From: Piscinibacter gummiphilus
Lineage (GTDB): Bacteria; Pseudomonadota; Gammaproteobacteria; Burkholderiales; Burkholderiaceae_C
Assembly (NCBI RefSeq): GCF_002116905.1
Contig: NZ_CP015118.1
Span: forward strand, 930,001-994,000
DNA: 64,000 bases
Direction: 5' to 3'
The position numbers and the translations under genes are program-made. The notes beneath the pieces were generated by a model. That model made no database searches and was not told where the DNA came from. It saw only the letters and a program-made list of their open reading frames with translations. How positions within the stretch are numbered: position 1 is the stretch's first letter; each line of letters starts with the position of its first letter. This document shows positions 1 through 9,788 of this stretch, piece after piece.

Positions 1-1682
1 ACGCCCTTGACGAGGTCGTGCAGGCACAGCAGGCCGTCGAGCGAACCGTCCATGCGCTGCGTGGACGGCGACACCCCCACGTGGTACAGCTTCGCGCCGC
101 CCACCGAGTCGTTGTAGACCACGTCGCCGCCGGTGTTCAGGCCGTTGCCGGTGGCGAACAGGATGGCCTGCGTCGCGGCCACCTGGGCCGCGACGTTGCC
201 GGTGGCGTCGACATTCGCGAGGCTGAAGCCGCAGACGTTGTCGCCCACCGAGAAGCGGCCATAGGCGTTCACGTAGTCCAGCGCGACGTACACGTCGGCC
301 AGCCGGTAGTGCGAGGCGTGCAGCGCGTCGTGGTTCGGGTCGGTCCAGCCGTAGGCGCGCATCTTCGCGAGCGCGTCGTCGGCCTGGGCCGCGGTGGTGG
401 CGCCGGTGACGAGGCCCTTGTCGGCCAGGCTCTGGCAGCGGTTCGTGGCGATGGTCTGCAGCTCGACGCCGCCGACCATGGTGAACGCGTTGCCGAGCGG
501 CGCGGTGCCGCCGCCGAACCAGCCCGGGCGCACGCCGGTGGGCGCCTGGGCGGACGCGGAGATGGCGGCGCACGGCTCGTAGATCATGCGCCAGGTGAAG
601 TAGTCGGCGAGCGGGCGGCCGGCGTTCGCGACGGCGGCGCCGCCGGCCGTCACGGTGACCCCGGCCATCGACTTCGGCTGCACGTTGGGCTCGGAGACGG
701 CCACGGCGTCGATCAGGCCTTCGGTGTCCTGCTCGGCCGCCTGGATGGACTCGCCGCCGCCGTTCGAGACGGACGAGGCGATCACGAGCACGTTGCCGGC
801 CTGGTAGGACCGCAGGTGCTTGCCGCTCGGCGTGTCGACGGCGGCGTACTCCTCGTTGATGGCCCACAGCGCGAAGCGGATGCTGTCGAGCACGTTGCGG
901 CCCCAGTCCTTCTCGGGGTTCTGCTGCGAGTGCGCGTGCTTGTAGGCGAAACGGTTCGGCGTGGCGGTGTTGAAGTCCGTGAGCGCGGTGCCGGTCAGGT
1001 CGCTCGCGAAGTGGGCGTCCTTGCCCGCGGTGGCGCGAGCCACCAGCCGGCCGTCGATCAGGTTGACCTTGTCGGCCTGCAGGTCGTGGTAGCCGATGCC
1101 CTTGCCAGCGTCGGTGTAGGCCACCGCGCAGCCGCGCTTGAGGCCCCATTCGCCCGAGGTGCCGATGGCGCCGTAGATGCCGCGCGAGCCGGAGGACGGC
1201 GCGGTGATGATGCAGGGGGCGGTGCGGTCGAAGGTCGAGGGGATCTGCACCATCATGCCCACGTTCTTGCGCCCGGTGCCGTCGTCGGCGAACGCGATGA
1301 ACTCCTTGCCGGCGATCTTGCCTTCGCCGGCGGTGACGGTGCCGGCGGACGTGACGTTCGGGCCGTACAGGGTGCCGTAGCCGCCGCCCGCGGAGAAGTC
1401 GACGAGGGCGCGGTAGTTCACGTAGATGGCCCGGCGGCGCAGCTCGGCGGCGGTGGGGTTCACCGGGTCGGCGAACGTGGGGGCGGCGCCGGCGATGCCC
1501 GTCTTGCCGAGGCCGGCCGTCAGCAGGTCGTCGGTGGTGCCGTCGTAGCTGGTGGTCTTGACCGTGCCGAATCCGGCGGGCAACTGGTTCAGGTCGGGGG
1601 TGTCGTCGTCGTCGCTGCAGGCGCCGAGCGCCAGCGGCAGGCAGAGCAGGGCGGCGGCGAGCCGCGTCAGGGTGTGCGTCAT
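1..1682 (-). CDS. D-(-)-3-hydroxybutyrate oligomer hydrolase (C-terminus outside window)
   Basis: Read on the minus strand from ATG 1682; the frame stays open to base 1, so about 560 codons are seen and the end is missing. The N-terminus is a lipoprotein-like signal (LPLALGAC, then DDDD). A serine-hydrolase nucleophile motif SVSNGGG occurs around residue 305, and the overall sequence matches the 3HBOH family (usually about 690 residues). Known role: hydrolysis of soluble 3-hydroxybutyrate oligomers released from polyhydroxybutyrate, giving 3-hydroxybutyrate monomers. A high-GC frame on the opposite strand is its shadow. Divergent from the LuxR-type gene at 1890. Confidence 0.85.
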   Translation of the reverse strand, partial: MTHTLTRLAAALLCLPLALGACSDDDDTPDLNQLPAGFGTVKTTSYDGTTDDLLTAGLGKTGIAGAAPTFADPVNPTAAELRRRAIYVNYRALVDFSAGGGYGTLYGPNVTSAGTVTAGEGKIAGKEFIAFADDGTGRKNVGMMVQIPSTFDRTAPCIITAPSSGSRGIYGAIGTSGEWGLKRGCAVAYTDAGKGIGYHDLQADKVNLIDGRLVARATAGKDAHFASDLTGTALTDFNTATPNRFAYKHAHSQQNPEKDWGRNVLDSIRFALWAINEEYAAVDTPSGKHLRSYQAGNVLVIASSVSNGGGESIQAAEQDTEGLIDAVAVSEPNVQPKSMAGVTVTAGGAAVANAGRPLADYFTWRMIYEPCAAISASAQAPTGVRPGWFGGGTAPLGNAFTMVGGVELQTIATNRCQSLADKGLVTGATTAAQADDALAKMRAYGWTDPNHDALHASHYRLADVYVALDYVNAYGRFSVGDNVCGFSLANVDATGNVAAQVAATQAILFATGNGLNTGGDVVYNDSVGGAKLYHVGVSPSTQRMDGSLDGLLCLHDLVKG

Positions 1683-1723
1683 CGGATCTCTCTCTCGGGA
1701 AGAAGGTTGATGAACATCCAGCC

Positions 1724-1741
1724 ATGTGTCGGGTGACACAT
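1724..1741. promoter_or_regulatory. Inverted repeat ATGTGTC-gggt-GACACAT upstream of the oligomer hydrolase
   Basis: Perfect 7-bp arms with a 4-bp spacer, 42 to 59 bases upstream of the hydrolase start, in the 207-bp divergent region 1683-1889. The site could be an operator. No matching regulator is identified, and nothing else convincing is seen in that region. Confidence 0.3.
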
Positions 1742-1889
1742 TTCCGCGGCGACACCACGTCAAACTAACGGTTTCCCACAGTTGAAATCAGGGTCTTCCG
1801 GGTCAGACTGGTCACCGTGGGGCAGGAGCGTACGAGGGCCCCCTCCGTGCCACAACCCGCAAAATTTCCCTAGGGCTTCCCCCAAGGTC

Positions 1890-2459
1890 ATGTCGATCGA
1901 CCCGCTGATTTCAGACCCGCGCATGGCGTTCGTGTTCGACAAGGCCCCCGTGGGCCTGTGCGTTTCCGAACACCGCATCATCCGCCGCTGCAATGAGAAG
2001 TTCGCCGCCATCTTCGGCTACGAGGTGTCCGAGATCGAGGGGCAGTCGTTCGCGATGCTGTACCCCACGTTCAGCGAGTTCGAGCGCATCGGCCAGCTGA
2101 GCCAGACCAGCATGCGCGCCTCGGGCCTCTACTCGGACGATCGCATCATGCGGCGCAAGAGCGGCCAGCTGTCGTGGTTCCATTCGGTGGGGCAGTCGAT
2201 GGACCCCGACGTGCCGTTCGCCGTGGCGGTGTGGATGTTCGAGGACCTGGAGGCCACGCGCCCGGTCACCGTGGAACTCACCGCCCGCGAGCGGGACGTG
2301 GCCAGCCTGCTCGTCACCGGCGCCACGGCCAAGACCATCGCCCGCACGCTGGGCCTGTCGCCGCGCACGGTGGAGCACTACCGCACCAAGCTCATCAACA
2401 AGTACGACGTGCGCACCACGCACGAGCTGATCTCGCGCCTGGTGGGGCCGGTGCGCTGA
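1890..2459 (+). CDS. PAS-LuxR family transcriptional regulator
   Basis: 189 residues from ATG 1890. The frame is open 36 codons further upstream, but that stretch is not protein-like. Residues about 10-110 look like a PAS sensor domain (CNEKFAAIFGY, then the MRRKSGQLSWF strand). The C-terminus is a LuxR/GerE helix-turn-helix with LTARERDVASLL, AKTIARTLGLSPRTVEHYR and the usual KL..KY end. It would bind DNA after sensing a cytoplasmic ligand; the ligand is unknown. It sits next to both the 3HB-oligomer hydrolase and the galactonate genes, and its target cannot be told from sequence. Its AAGG ribosome site is very close to the ATG, so the start is moderately sure. Confidence 0.75.
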   Translation: MSIDPLISDPRMAFVFDKAPVGLCVSEHRIIRRCNEKFAAIFGYEVSEIEGQSFAMLYPTFSEFERIGQLSQTSMRASGLYSDDRIMRRKSGQLSWFHSVGQSMDPDVPFAVAVWMFEDLEATRPVTVELTARERDVASLLVTGATAKTIARTLGLSPRTVEHYRTKLINKYDVRTTHELISRLVGPVR

Positions 2460-2463
2460 TCCC

Positions 2464-3108
2464 TCAGTGCGCCGCGCGGGCGCGCCACGCCGCCACGAAG
2501 GCATGGGCGCTGGCGGCCACGTCCTTCGGGGTCATGCCCGGCGTGAACAGCTGCGAGCCGATGCCGAAGCCGGTGGCGCCGGCATCCACCCACGATGCGA
2601 GGCTGGGCGCGGTGACCCCGCCCACGGGCCACAGCGGCACCCCGCGCGGCAGCACCGACTTGAACGCCTTGAGCCCCGCGATGCCGATGGATTCGGCCGG
2701 GAACAGCTTGAGTGCATGGGCCCCCGCCCGCAGCGCGGTGAATGCTTCGGTGGGGGTGGCCACGCCCGGTGCGCACAGCATGCCCGAGGCCTTGGCGTGG
2801 GCGATGATGCCCGGGTCGCAGTTCGGCGCCACCATCAGGCGGCCGCCGGCCTCGTGCACGTGGTCCACGTCGTCGATGGTGAGCATGGTGCCGCCGCCCA
2901 CCCACACGTCGGGTGGCGCGATGCCGGCCAGCCGCCGGATGCACTCGACCGCGAACGGGCGGTTCAACGGCACCTCCAGCATCCGGAAGCCCGCCCCGAT
3001 CAGCACCTGGCCGATGACCTCCGCCTCGTCGGGCACGATGCCTCGCAGGATGGCGACCAGCGGCGGGTCGACGGCGGCGAGGAATTCCGCAGGAGTGTTC
3101 TGGGTCAT
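2464..3108 (-). CDS. dgoA: 2-dehydro-3-deoxy-6-phosphogalactonate aldolase
   Basis: 214 residues from ATG 3108; a GTG two codons upstream is possible. Class I aldolase that cleaves KDP-galactonate to pyruvate and glyceraldehyde 3-phosphate in the De Ley-Doudoroff pathway. Seen: the VAILRG strand, EVPLNRP (the DgoA signature; the Eda in this window has EVTLRTP instead), GGGTML, the Schiff-base lysine in LKLFPAE, and the phosphate-binding GGV and GIGSQLF. It follows dgoK by 44 bp on the same strand, so the two are likely one transcript. Its end is 4 bp from the convergent LuxR gene. Confidence 0.92.
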   Translation of the reverse strand: MTQNTPAEFLAAVDPPLVAILRGIVPDEAEVIGQVLIGAGFRMLEVPLNRPFAVECIRRLAGIAPPDVWVGGGTMLTIDDVDHVHEAGGRLMVAPNCDPGIIAHAKASGMLCAPGVATPTEAFTALRAGAHALKLFPAESIGIAGLKAFKSVLPRGVPLWPVGGVTAPSLASWVDAGATGFGIGSQLFTPGMTPKDVAASAHAFVAAWRARAAH

Positions 3109-3152
3109 GGGCACACCCTATGCCTTTCGGTGGCGGTTTCCAAGAGGGACAG

Positions 3153-4076
3153 TCAGGACAGCGCCTGGCGCACGCGCGGCGCAAGATGCCGGAGGGCGGC
3201 CAAGTGCACCTCACGCGGGTCGAGGATGTCGAGCTTCACCCGCATCAGCGCGGCAGCGGCCGCGTGCCCCTCGGCCAGCGCGCGCGAGCCGATGGCGTGC
3301 ACCTGCGCGGGCGGCCGGTCGCCCCACGTGCGGCGGCGGTCGTGCCATTCGGCGCCCATCAGCAGACCGCTCAGGTACGACGCGGCGTGGGCCGCAGGCA
3401 TCTCGCCCGTGACCACCTTCGCGCGGCAGCCGAACAGCGTGGTCGACAGCGCGCCGTCGCGGGCCGCGGCCACGCCGGCCTCGAAGGCGGCGGGCGAGGC
3501 GACCGGGTCGCGGCTGGCCGCGGCCAGCGTGCCCTGCGTCGACAGCAGCGCATACAGCTCGCCGGTCATGAAGGTCTGGAACGCCACCAGCCGGCCGTCG
3601 CGCACCTCGGCCCACTTGCTGTGGGTGCCGGGCAGCACGAACCAGCCGTCGCGCACGCCCAGCGCCACGGCGCCGAGCAGCTGGGTCTCTTCGCCGCGCA
3701 TCACGTCCACGCGGCCGTCGCCGCGCCAGCGCACGCCGGGCACGATGGCTGCCGGGCGGCCGAGCGTGGGGGCCGGCACCGGCACGAGCGCCTGGGCGAG
3801 CGATTCGAGCGGCTGGCCGGCCTCGATGTAGGGCACCTCCTGCCAGCCCATCGCGCTGCCGATCATCCCGGACATCACGACCGGCGCGTCGGCCGGCACG
3901 CCGGGCAGGTGCAGCAGCAGGTCGGCGAGCGAGGCCTCGAACCGCCCGCGGGCCGCCAGCACGCCCTGGTCGTCGGCGGCCTCGGCGGCACAGGTGCCGT
4001 CCGGCGCGAGCAGCCAGGCGCGGCGGTTGGTCGTGCCCCAGTCGATGCCGACGAGGGCGGAGGCGGGAGGGCTCAT
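3153..4076 (-). CDS. dgoK: 2-dehydro-3-deoxygalactonokinase
   Basis: 307 residues from ATG 4076, chosen because the family begins just before the IDWGTTNRRAWLL phosphate loop. The frame runs further upstream but would extend over the divergent regulatory site. Phosphorylates 2-dehydro-3-deoxygalactonate with ATP, producing the substrate of DgoA. Further family features: LPGTHSKWAEV, RGEETQLLGA and FMTGELYALLS. Length is normal for DgoK. First gene of the dgoK-dgoA unit, divergent from the GntR-type regulator at 4183. Confidence 0.92.
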   Translation of the reverse strand: MSPPASALVGIDWGTTNRRAWLLAPDGTCAAEAADDQGVLAARGRFEASLADLLLHLPGVPADAPVVMSGMIGSAMGWQEVPYIEAGQPLESLAQALVPVPAPTLGRPAAIVPGVRWRGDGRVDVMRGEETQLLGAVALGVRDGWFVLPGTHSKWAEVRDGRLVAFQTFMTGELYALLSTQGTLAAASRDPVASPAAFEAGVAAARDGALSTTLFGCRAKVVTGEMPAAHAASYLSGLLMGAEWHDRRRTWGDRPPAQVHAIGSRALAEGHAAAAALMRVKLDILDPREVHLAALRHLAPRVRQALS

Positions 4077-4103
4077 GCGGGGCTCCGGGACGAATCTCCA
4101 TTC

Positions 4104-4113
4104 ATCATACAAT
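4104..4113. promoter_or_regulatory. Candidate GntR/FadR-type operator and minus-strand -10 in the dgoK/regulator divergent region
   Basis: ATCATACAAT (ATnnTAnnAT symmetry) resembles operators of FadR-subfamily regulators. Its reverse strand contains TATGAT, a good -10 for dgoK, and the plus strand contains TACAAT. It is the only AT-rich stretch of the 106-bp intergenic region. Binding is inferred. Confidence 0.4.
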
Positions 4114-4182
4114 ATGGTCCAGCCGCAGGCGGCCGGGCCGATAGACTCCGTCATCGCCATTTCGCCCCGCCCGCCACCCCCC

Positions 4183-4911
4183 ATGGCCACCCACCGCCCG
4201 CCTTCCGCGTCCACCTACGCCGGCCGCAACCTGCACGGCAAGGTGGTGAACGAACTGGGGCGGCGCATCGCGGGCGGCGACTATCCGCCCGGCGCGACGC
4301 TGCCGGTCGAGGAGACCTTGTGCGTGGAACTGCAGGTCAGCCGCACGGCACTGCGCGAGGCCGTGAAGGTGCTGGCCGCCAAGGGCCTGCTGGAATCCCG
4401 TCCCCGCGTGGGCACCCGCGTGCGGCCGCCGGAAAGCTGGAACCTGCTCGACCCGGACGTACTCGCCTGGCGCTGCGCCACGCGGCCCGACCCGGCCTTC
4501 CTGCTGCAACTCGCCGAGATGCGGGAGATCTTCGAGCCCGCGGCCGCCGCGCTGGCGGCCCGTCACCGCACCGGCGAACAGCTGGCCGCGATCGAGGCGG
4601 CGTTCGACGCGATGGCCTCGGCCGAGGAACTGGGTGCCTGGGTGCAGGCCGACCTCGCGTTCCACGACGCCGTGCTGCAGGCGACGGGCAACCCGCTGCT
4701 GTCACCACTGGCCGCGATGATCGGCTCGGCCCTCGAGAGCCTGCTGGGCCTCACGGCCCGCACGGCGGACAACTTCAACGCGAGCCTGCCGGACCACCGC
4801 GCCGTGCTCGACGCCATCCGCCAGGGCGACGGGGTCGCCGCGCGGGGGCGCATGGAATCGCTGCTGGGGGACACGCGGGCGCTGATGACCCGGTCCGCGC
4901 CGTTCGTGTGA
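4183..4911 (+). CDS. GntR/FadR-family regulator, probable galactonate repressor
   Basis: 242 residues from ATG 4183; an in-frame earlier start would cover the operator region. The N-terminal winged helix-turn-helix (GKVVNELGRRIAGGDYPPG, LPVEETLCVELQVSRTALRE, LAAKGLLESRPRVGTRV) is followed by an FCD effector domain containing AEMREIFEPAAAALAA, LAFHDAVLQATGNPLL and DHRAVLDAI, whose Asp/His residues usually bind metal. The divergent position next to dgoK-dgoA and the FadR subclass suggest a DgoR-like repressor released by galactonate or a pathway intermediate; that assignment is contextual. Ends 7 bp from the convergent amylase gene. Confidence 0.8.
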   Translation: MATHRPPSASTYAGRNLHGKVVNELGRRIAGGDYPPGATLPVEETLCVELQVSRTALREAVKVLAAKGLLESRPRVGTRVRPPESWNLLDPDVLAWRCATRPDPAFLLQLAEMREIFEPAAAALAARHRTGEQLAAIEAAFDAMASAEELGAWVQADLAFHDAVLQATGNPLLSPLAAMIGSALESLLGLTARTADNFNASLPDHRAVLDAIRQGDGVAARGRMESLLGDTRALMTRSAPFV

Positions 4912-4917
4912 CGCCGG

Positions 4918-6576
4918 TCAGGACCCCACGACGAACACCGACACCGACTGCGGCGGCAAGGTGAAGCTCGCGTTGCCGTAGGCATCGGCCGCCGCGTCGG
5001 CCGCCCCCGCCGGGAACTCGCGCTCCAGCACCGCCGTGGCCGGCAGCCCGCTCGCCGACGCGGTGGCGGCCGTGGTGCCGTAGTTGATGGCGATCACCGT
5101 GCGCTCGTCGCCCAGCGTGCGCTGGAACGTGTAGACGAGGCCGTTGACGGTCGGGTTGTCGTAGGTGCCCCGCGCGATCGACGGCAGCGCGTGGCGCAGC
5201 GAGATCATCGCGCGGTAGTGGTTCAGCAGCGAGTTCGGGTCGTTCTCCTGTGCCGCGACGTTGTTCGTCGCGACGTTGGCCGAACGCGCGCGGAACGGCG
5301 TGCCGGTGGTGAAGCCCGCGCGGGCGGTGTCGCCGGTCCAGCTCATCGGCACGCGCAGCTGCACGTCGCCGTCGATGTTGCCGCGGCTCATGCCGATCTC
5401 CTCGCCGTAGTAGATGAACGGCGTGCCCGGCTGCAGCAGGTACGTGGCGGCCGCGAGCTTGTACTGCGCGACGTTGCCGGCGAGCTGGTCCCAAGGGCGC
5501 GGGCCGGCGAAGGTGTCGTGGTTCGACAGCAGCGTGGACTTCGTGGAGGCCTGGCCCGTCGGGAAGTACGAGGCCGACGCCTGCACCGCCCAGGCTTCGC
5601 CGCGTGCGGCCGCGATCACCTGCTGCTGGTGGCCGAAGGCGAATGCGCTGCCGCAGGCCGCGTTGTTCGCATCGACGGCGGGCGGCGCCTCGCACACCAT
5701 GAAGCGCTGGTGGTAGGCATCGAGCACGGTGCGCACGTCGCGCATCAGCGGCAGATTCTCGGGCTGGGCCTCCCAGGCCTGCGGGCCGTTCTCGACGAGG
5801 TTCGCGGTGGCGTCGAAGCGGAAGCCGTCCACGCCGCGGTTGAGCCAGAAGCGCAGGCTGTCGTGGTGGTACGCGACGACGGCCGGCGTGCGCAGGTTCC
5901 AGTCCGGCATCTGGTCCCAGAAACCGGCGAAGTAGGCGCCCGTCGTGGTGGCCAGCGTGTACCAGGGGTTCTTGCCGTAGATGTTCCAGCCGCCCGGCAG
6001 GCTGTCCTTCCACACGTACCAGTCGCGGTAGGGGCTCGTGCGCGAGGCCTTCGACGACTGGAACAGCGCGTGGTCGGCCGCGCTGTGGTTCATCACGTAG
6101 TCCATGACGATGCCGATGCCCAGGCGGTGGGCCTCGGCCACGAGCGCGTCGAAGTCGGCGAGCGAGCCGTAGTCGCGTTCGATGCCGCGGTAGTCGGTGA
6201 CCGCGTAGCCGTGGTCGTGGTCCTGGCTGTTCGTCACCGGCATCAGCCACAGGCCGGACACGCCCAGCGACTTCAGGTACGGCAGCCGGCTTCGCAGGCC
6301 CTTCAGGTCGCCCTGGCCGTCGCCGTCGCTGTCCTGGTAGCTGCGCACGAAGATCTGCGCGAAGACACCCGTCTGCCAGTGGGCCGGCAACGCACTGCCC
6401 GGGTCGTTCACCGTGACCGCGGCCATGGGGTCCGACGGCTGCGACCCGGAGGACGGGGAGGGTGGGGGAGGCGCGGGCGCCGGGGCGGTGTCGCCACCGC
6501 CGCCACCTCCGCAGGCCTGGAGGATCAGGAGGGAGGTGGCGCACACCAGCGTGCGCAGCGAGGGAGCGAGCGGCAT
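4918..6576 (-). CDS. Exported GH13 alpha-amylase lipoprotein
   Basis: 552 residues. Lipobox LLILQAC, then a glycine run and a proline/serine-rich linker (residues about 22-50), so the enzyme is probably anchored to a membrane. The GH13 (beta/alpha)8 regions are complete: DYVMNH (region I), GFRFDATANL with the nucleophile Asp (II), MVCEAPP with the acid Glu (III) and LLSNHDTF (IV). Also FIYYGEEIGM and a C-terminal beta domain. Expected to hydrolyse alpha-1,4-glucans outside the cytoplasm. Substrate range (starch, maltodextrin, cyclodextrin) is not readable. Separate from, but functionally matching, the mal locus at 15.7-30.3 kb. Confidence 0.88.
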   Translation of the reverse strand: MPLAPSLRTLVCATSLLILQACGGGGGGDTAPAPAPPPPSPSSGSQPSDPMAAVTVNDPGSALPAHWQTGVFAQIFVRSYQDSDGDGQGDLKGLRSRLPYLKSLGVSGLWLMPVTNSQDHDHGYAVTDYRGIERDYGSLADFDALVAEAHRLGIGIVMDYVMNHSAADHALFQSSKASRTSPYRDWYVWKDSLPGGWNIYGKNPWYTLATTTGAYFAGFWDQMPDWNLRTPAVVAYHHDSLRFWLNRGVDGFRFDATANLVENGPQAWEAQPENLPLMRDVRTVLDAYHQRFMVCEAPPAVDANNAACGSAFAFGHQQQVIAAARGEAWAVQASASYFPTGQASTKSTLLSNHDTFAGPRPWDQLAGNVAQYKLAAATYLLQPGTPFIYYGEEIGMSRGNIDGDVQLRVPMSWTGDTARAGFTTGTPFRARSANVATNNVAAQENDPNSLLNHYRAMISLRHALPSIARGTYDNPTVNGLVYTFQRTLGDERTVIAINYGTTAATASASGLPATAVLEREFPAGAADAAADAYGNASFTLPPQSVSVFVVGS

Positions 6577-6676
6577 GGAACGAACTTCGATCGATTCGGG
6601 AGAGGCCGGGAATTGTCTCGTGATCGATCAAGAGCCGTATCGGCGGTTACCCTCGTGATGGGGGCCGCGCGGTCCG

Positions 6677-7651
6677 TCAGGCGTCGTTCAGGCGGCGCAT
6701 CGTCTCGCCGTCGAGCGCCAGCGTGGGGGCCGCCAGGGCTTCGTCCAGTTGCGCCACGCTGCTGACGCCGAGCACGGGCAGCACCGGCACCGTGCCGCGC
6801 AGCATCCACGCGAGCACCACTTGATTGGGTGTGGCGCCCAGCGTGCGTGCCACCTCGTGGAGCACCGCGCGGCGCCGATCCGCGCCGGGCGTGTCGTAGT
6901 CGGCTGGCAGCGGGCGGTCGGGGCGGGCGTAGGCGCCGGACAGCAGCGCCGAGTAGCCCAGCACGGTCAGTTCGCCGTCGGTGCCGGCGTAGTCGACCAG
7001 TTCCGGCGTGACCGGGAACTGCGTGGCTTCTGGCGCCGGTGTGCGCAGGTGCCGCGCTTCGAGGTAGCTGTGCCGCATCTGCACCGCGCGGAACAGCGGC
7101 AGGCCGGCCTGCCGTGCGTGGTCTCTCGCGAGGGCCAGCCGCCAGGTGGGGTAATTGCTCGCGGCGACGGCGCGCACGTCGCCATCGCTCACCAGCGTGC
7201 CCAGGGCGCGCAGCGTCTGCGAGAAGGCCGTCGCGCGGTCGTCGACATGGGCGTAGTACAGATCGAGGCGGTCCACGCCCAGGCGCTTCAAGCTGGCAGC
7301 GGCCTCGGCCTTGATCACCGAGGCGGCCAGTCCCTCGCGGTTGAACGCCGAATACGGCTGCGACGGGTCGCGCGGTGCGGCGCCCACCTTCGAGGCGATC
7401 ACGACCCGGTCGCGCAGCCCGCGGCTGCGCAGCCAGCGCCCGATGAGCGCCTCGCTCTCGCCGCCGCGGCCGCCGTCGGTCCAGAAGCAATAGCAGTTGG
7501 CCGTGTCGATGAAGTTGCCGCCCGCCTCGACGAAGCGATCCAGGATCGCGAACGACGTGGGCTCGTCGATGCGCGTGCCGAAGTACATCGTGCCGAGGCA
7601 CAGCTCGGACACGTGGAGGGAAGGGTCGTTGCCGAGGGGAAGGTGTTTCAT
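6677..7651 (-). CDS. Aldo/keto reductase
   Basis: 324 residues from ATG 7651, which has a GGAGG ribosome site 4 nt upstream. NADPH-dependent (beta/alpha)8 oxidoreductase of the AKR superfamily: LCLGTMYFG near the N-terminus, FIDTAN with the catalytic Asp and YCFW following, VIASKVG with the catalytic Lys, the DLYYAHVDD strand and the cofactor segment VLPVLGVSSVAQLDEAL. The usual catalytic Tyr of FIDTANxY is present in NCYCFW. Substrate unknown. Divergent from the LysR gene at 7760 across a 108-bp region with an operator-like inverted repeat, so probably controlled by that LysR. Confidence 0.85.
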   Translation of the reverse strand: MKHLPLGNDPSLHVSELCLGTMYFGTRIDEPTSFAILDRFVEAGGNFIDTANCYCFWTDGGRGGESEALIGRWLRSRGLRDRVVIASKVGAAPRDPSQPYSAFNREGLAASVIKAEAAASLKRLGVDRLDLYYAHVDDRATAFSQTLRALGTLVSDGDVRAVAASNYPTWRLALARDHARQAGLPLFRAVQMRHSYLEARHLRTPAPEATQFPVTPELVDYAGTDGELTVLGYSALLSGAYARPDRPLPADYDTPGADRRRAVLHEVARTLGATPNQVVLAWMLRGTVPVLPVLGVSSVAQLDEALAAPTLALDGETMRRLNDA

Positions 7652-7728
7652 GGGGCCTCCGGGATTGCGGTGTGAGGTCACTGTAGGCACCCGGGGCACG
7701 CAGGAGAAGCCGGCGGGACGGCGGTACA

Positions 7729-7749
7729 TTCCAAACTCTCAGTTGGGAA
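7729..7749. promoter_or_regulatory. Operator-like inverted repeat for the LysR regulator
   Basis: TTCCAAAC-N5-GTTGGGAA, matching at 7 of 8 arm positions, 11 bp before the LysR start in the divergent region shared with the aldo/keto reductase. Position and symmetry are typical of LysR autoregulatory sites. Binding is inferred. Confidence 0.4.
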
Positions 7750-7759
7750 TCGAACCGCC

Positions 7760-8656
7760 ATGGACCAGTTGCGAGCGTTGACGCTCTTCTCGAAGGTGGC
7801 CGCGATGGGCAGCTTCCAGCGTGTCGCCGTCGCCGAGGGCATCACCGCCCAGGCCGTGGGAAAAAGCGTGCGCCAGCTCGAGGAGCACCTCGGCGTGCGA
7901 CTGCTCCACCGCACCACGCGCCGCTGCACGCTCACCCAGGAAGGCCAGGCCCTGCTCGACACGACCCGTGCGCCGCTCGACGACCTCGGGCGCGCGCTGC
8001 AGCAGGTGCACGCGACGAGCCAGCAGGTGGCCGGTGCACTGCGCATCAGCGCCGCGCCGTCGGCGCGCGGGTTGCTGGCCGAGCCGGTGGCCCGGTTCTG
8101 CGAACGCCATCCGCGGGTGCAGGTCGACCTCCTCGCGCACAACGCGTTCGCGGACACCGTCGACCAGCGCGTGGACGTGGGTTTCCGGTCCGGGCACGAA
8201 CCCTGCGGCGACCTGGTGGCGCGCCGCCTCTTCACCGTGCGCCAGCAGCTGTGTGCCGCCCCGGCGTACCTGGCGCGCCACGGCACGCCGGCGACCCTCG
8301 GCGATTTGCGCCGGCACCGCTGCACCGTCTTCCGTGACGCGCAGACCGGCCGGCCCTGGCCGTGGCAGCTGGGTTCCGCGGGCGAGGCGTTCGAGCCGGA
8401 CGCCGCGGCGTGCACCAACGACCCGGAAACCGAGGTGGCGCTGGTGCGCGCCGGGCTCGGCATCGGCCTGCTGGACGGCATCTGTGCCGCGGACGACCTG
8501 CGGGCCGGGCGGCTGGTGGTGGTGCTTCCGGACCTGCATCCGGAAGACCTGGGCTTCTACCTGTACTACCCGAGCCGGCGGCGCCTGCCGCAGCGCACGC
8601 GCGCGTTCATCGACTTCGTCGTGGCCCATTTCTCGGGCCATTCCGCGGGCCGGTGA
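7760..8656 (+). CDS. LysR-family transcriptional regulator
   Basis: 298 residues, normal for the family. Winged HTH at residues 1-60 (MDQLRALTLFSKVAAMGSF, ITAQAVGKSVRQLEEHLGVR, LLHRTTRRCTLT), then a periplasmic-binding-protein-like effector domain (residues about 90-290, ALRISAAPSARG, DVGFRSG, VALVRAGLGIGLL). It resembles the CrgA/AaeR-type branch. Probable target: the divergently transcribed aldo/keto reductase. The effector is unknown. Confidence 0.85.
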   Translation: MDQLRALTLFSKVAAMGSFQRVAVAEGITAQAVGKSVRQLEEHLGVRLLHRTTRRCTLTQEGQALLDTTRAPLDDLGRALQQVHATSQQVAGALRISAAPSARGLLAEPVARFCERHPRVQVDLLAHNAFADTVDQRVDVGFRSGHEPCGDLVARRLFTVRQQLCAAPAYLARHGTPATLGDLRRHRCTVFRDAQTGRPWPWQLGSAGEAFEPDAAACTNDPETEVALVRAGLGIGLLDGICAADDLRAGRLVVVLPDLHPEDLGFYLYYPSRRRLPQRTRAFIDFVVAHFSGHSAGR

Positions 8657-8669
8657 GGCACCGGCCCGC
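8645..8669. terminator. Convergent hairpin between the LysR gene and the ABC ATPase gene
   Basis: Perfect 10-bp stem GCGGGCCGGT / ACCGGCCCGC with a 5-nt loop, overlapping the LysR stop codon and lying in the 24-bp gap to the convergent ATPase gene. There is no T-run on either side, so it is a weak or Rho-assisted terminator, or a 3' stabiliser. Confidence 0.45.
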
Positions 8670-8680
8670 CCCGCGCGGCG

Positions 8681-9778
<1,098 letters not shown>

Positions 9779-9788
9779 GATGTTCTCC

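Noticed and set aside
18..1736. Long plus-strand open frame (572 codons) at the left edge
   Set aside because: Composition is Arg/Gly/Ala/Val-rich without any family pattern, and it lies antisense to a well-supported hydrolase; a high-GC shadow.
1762..1774. AAAC-N5-GTTT near the LuxR-type gene
   Set aside because: Arms of only 4 bp; expected by chance.
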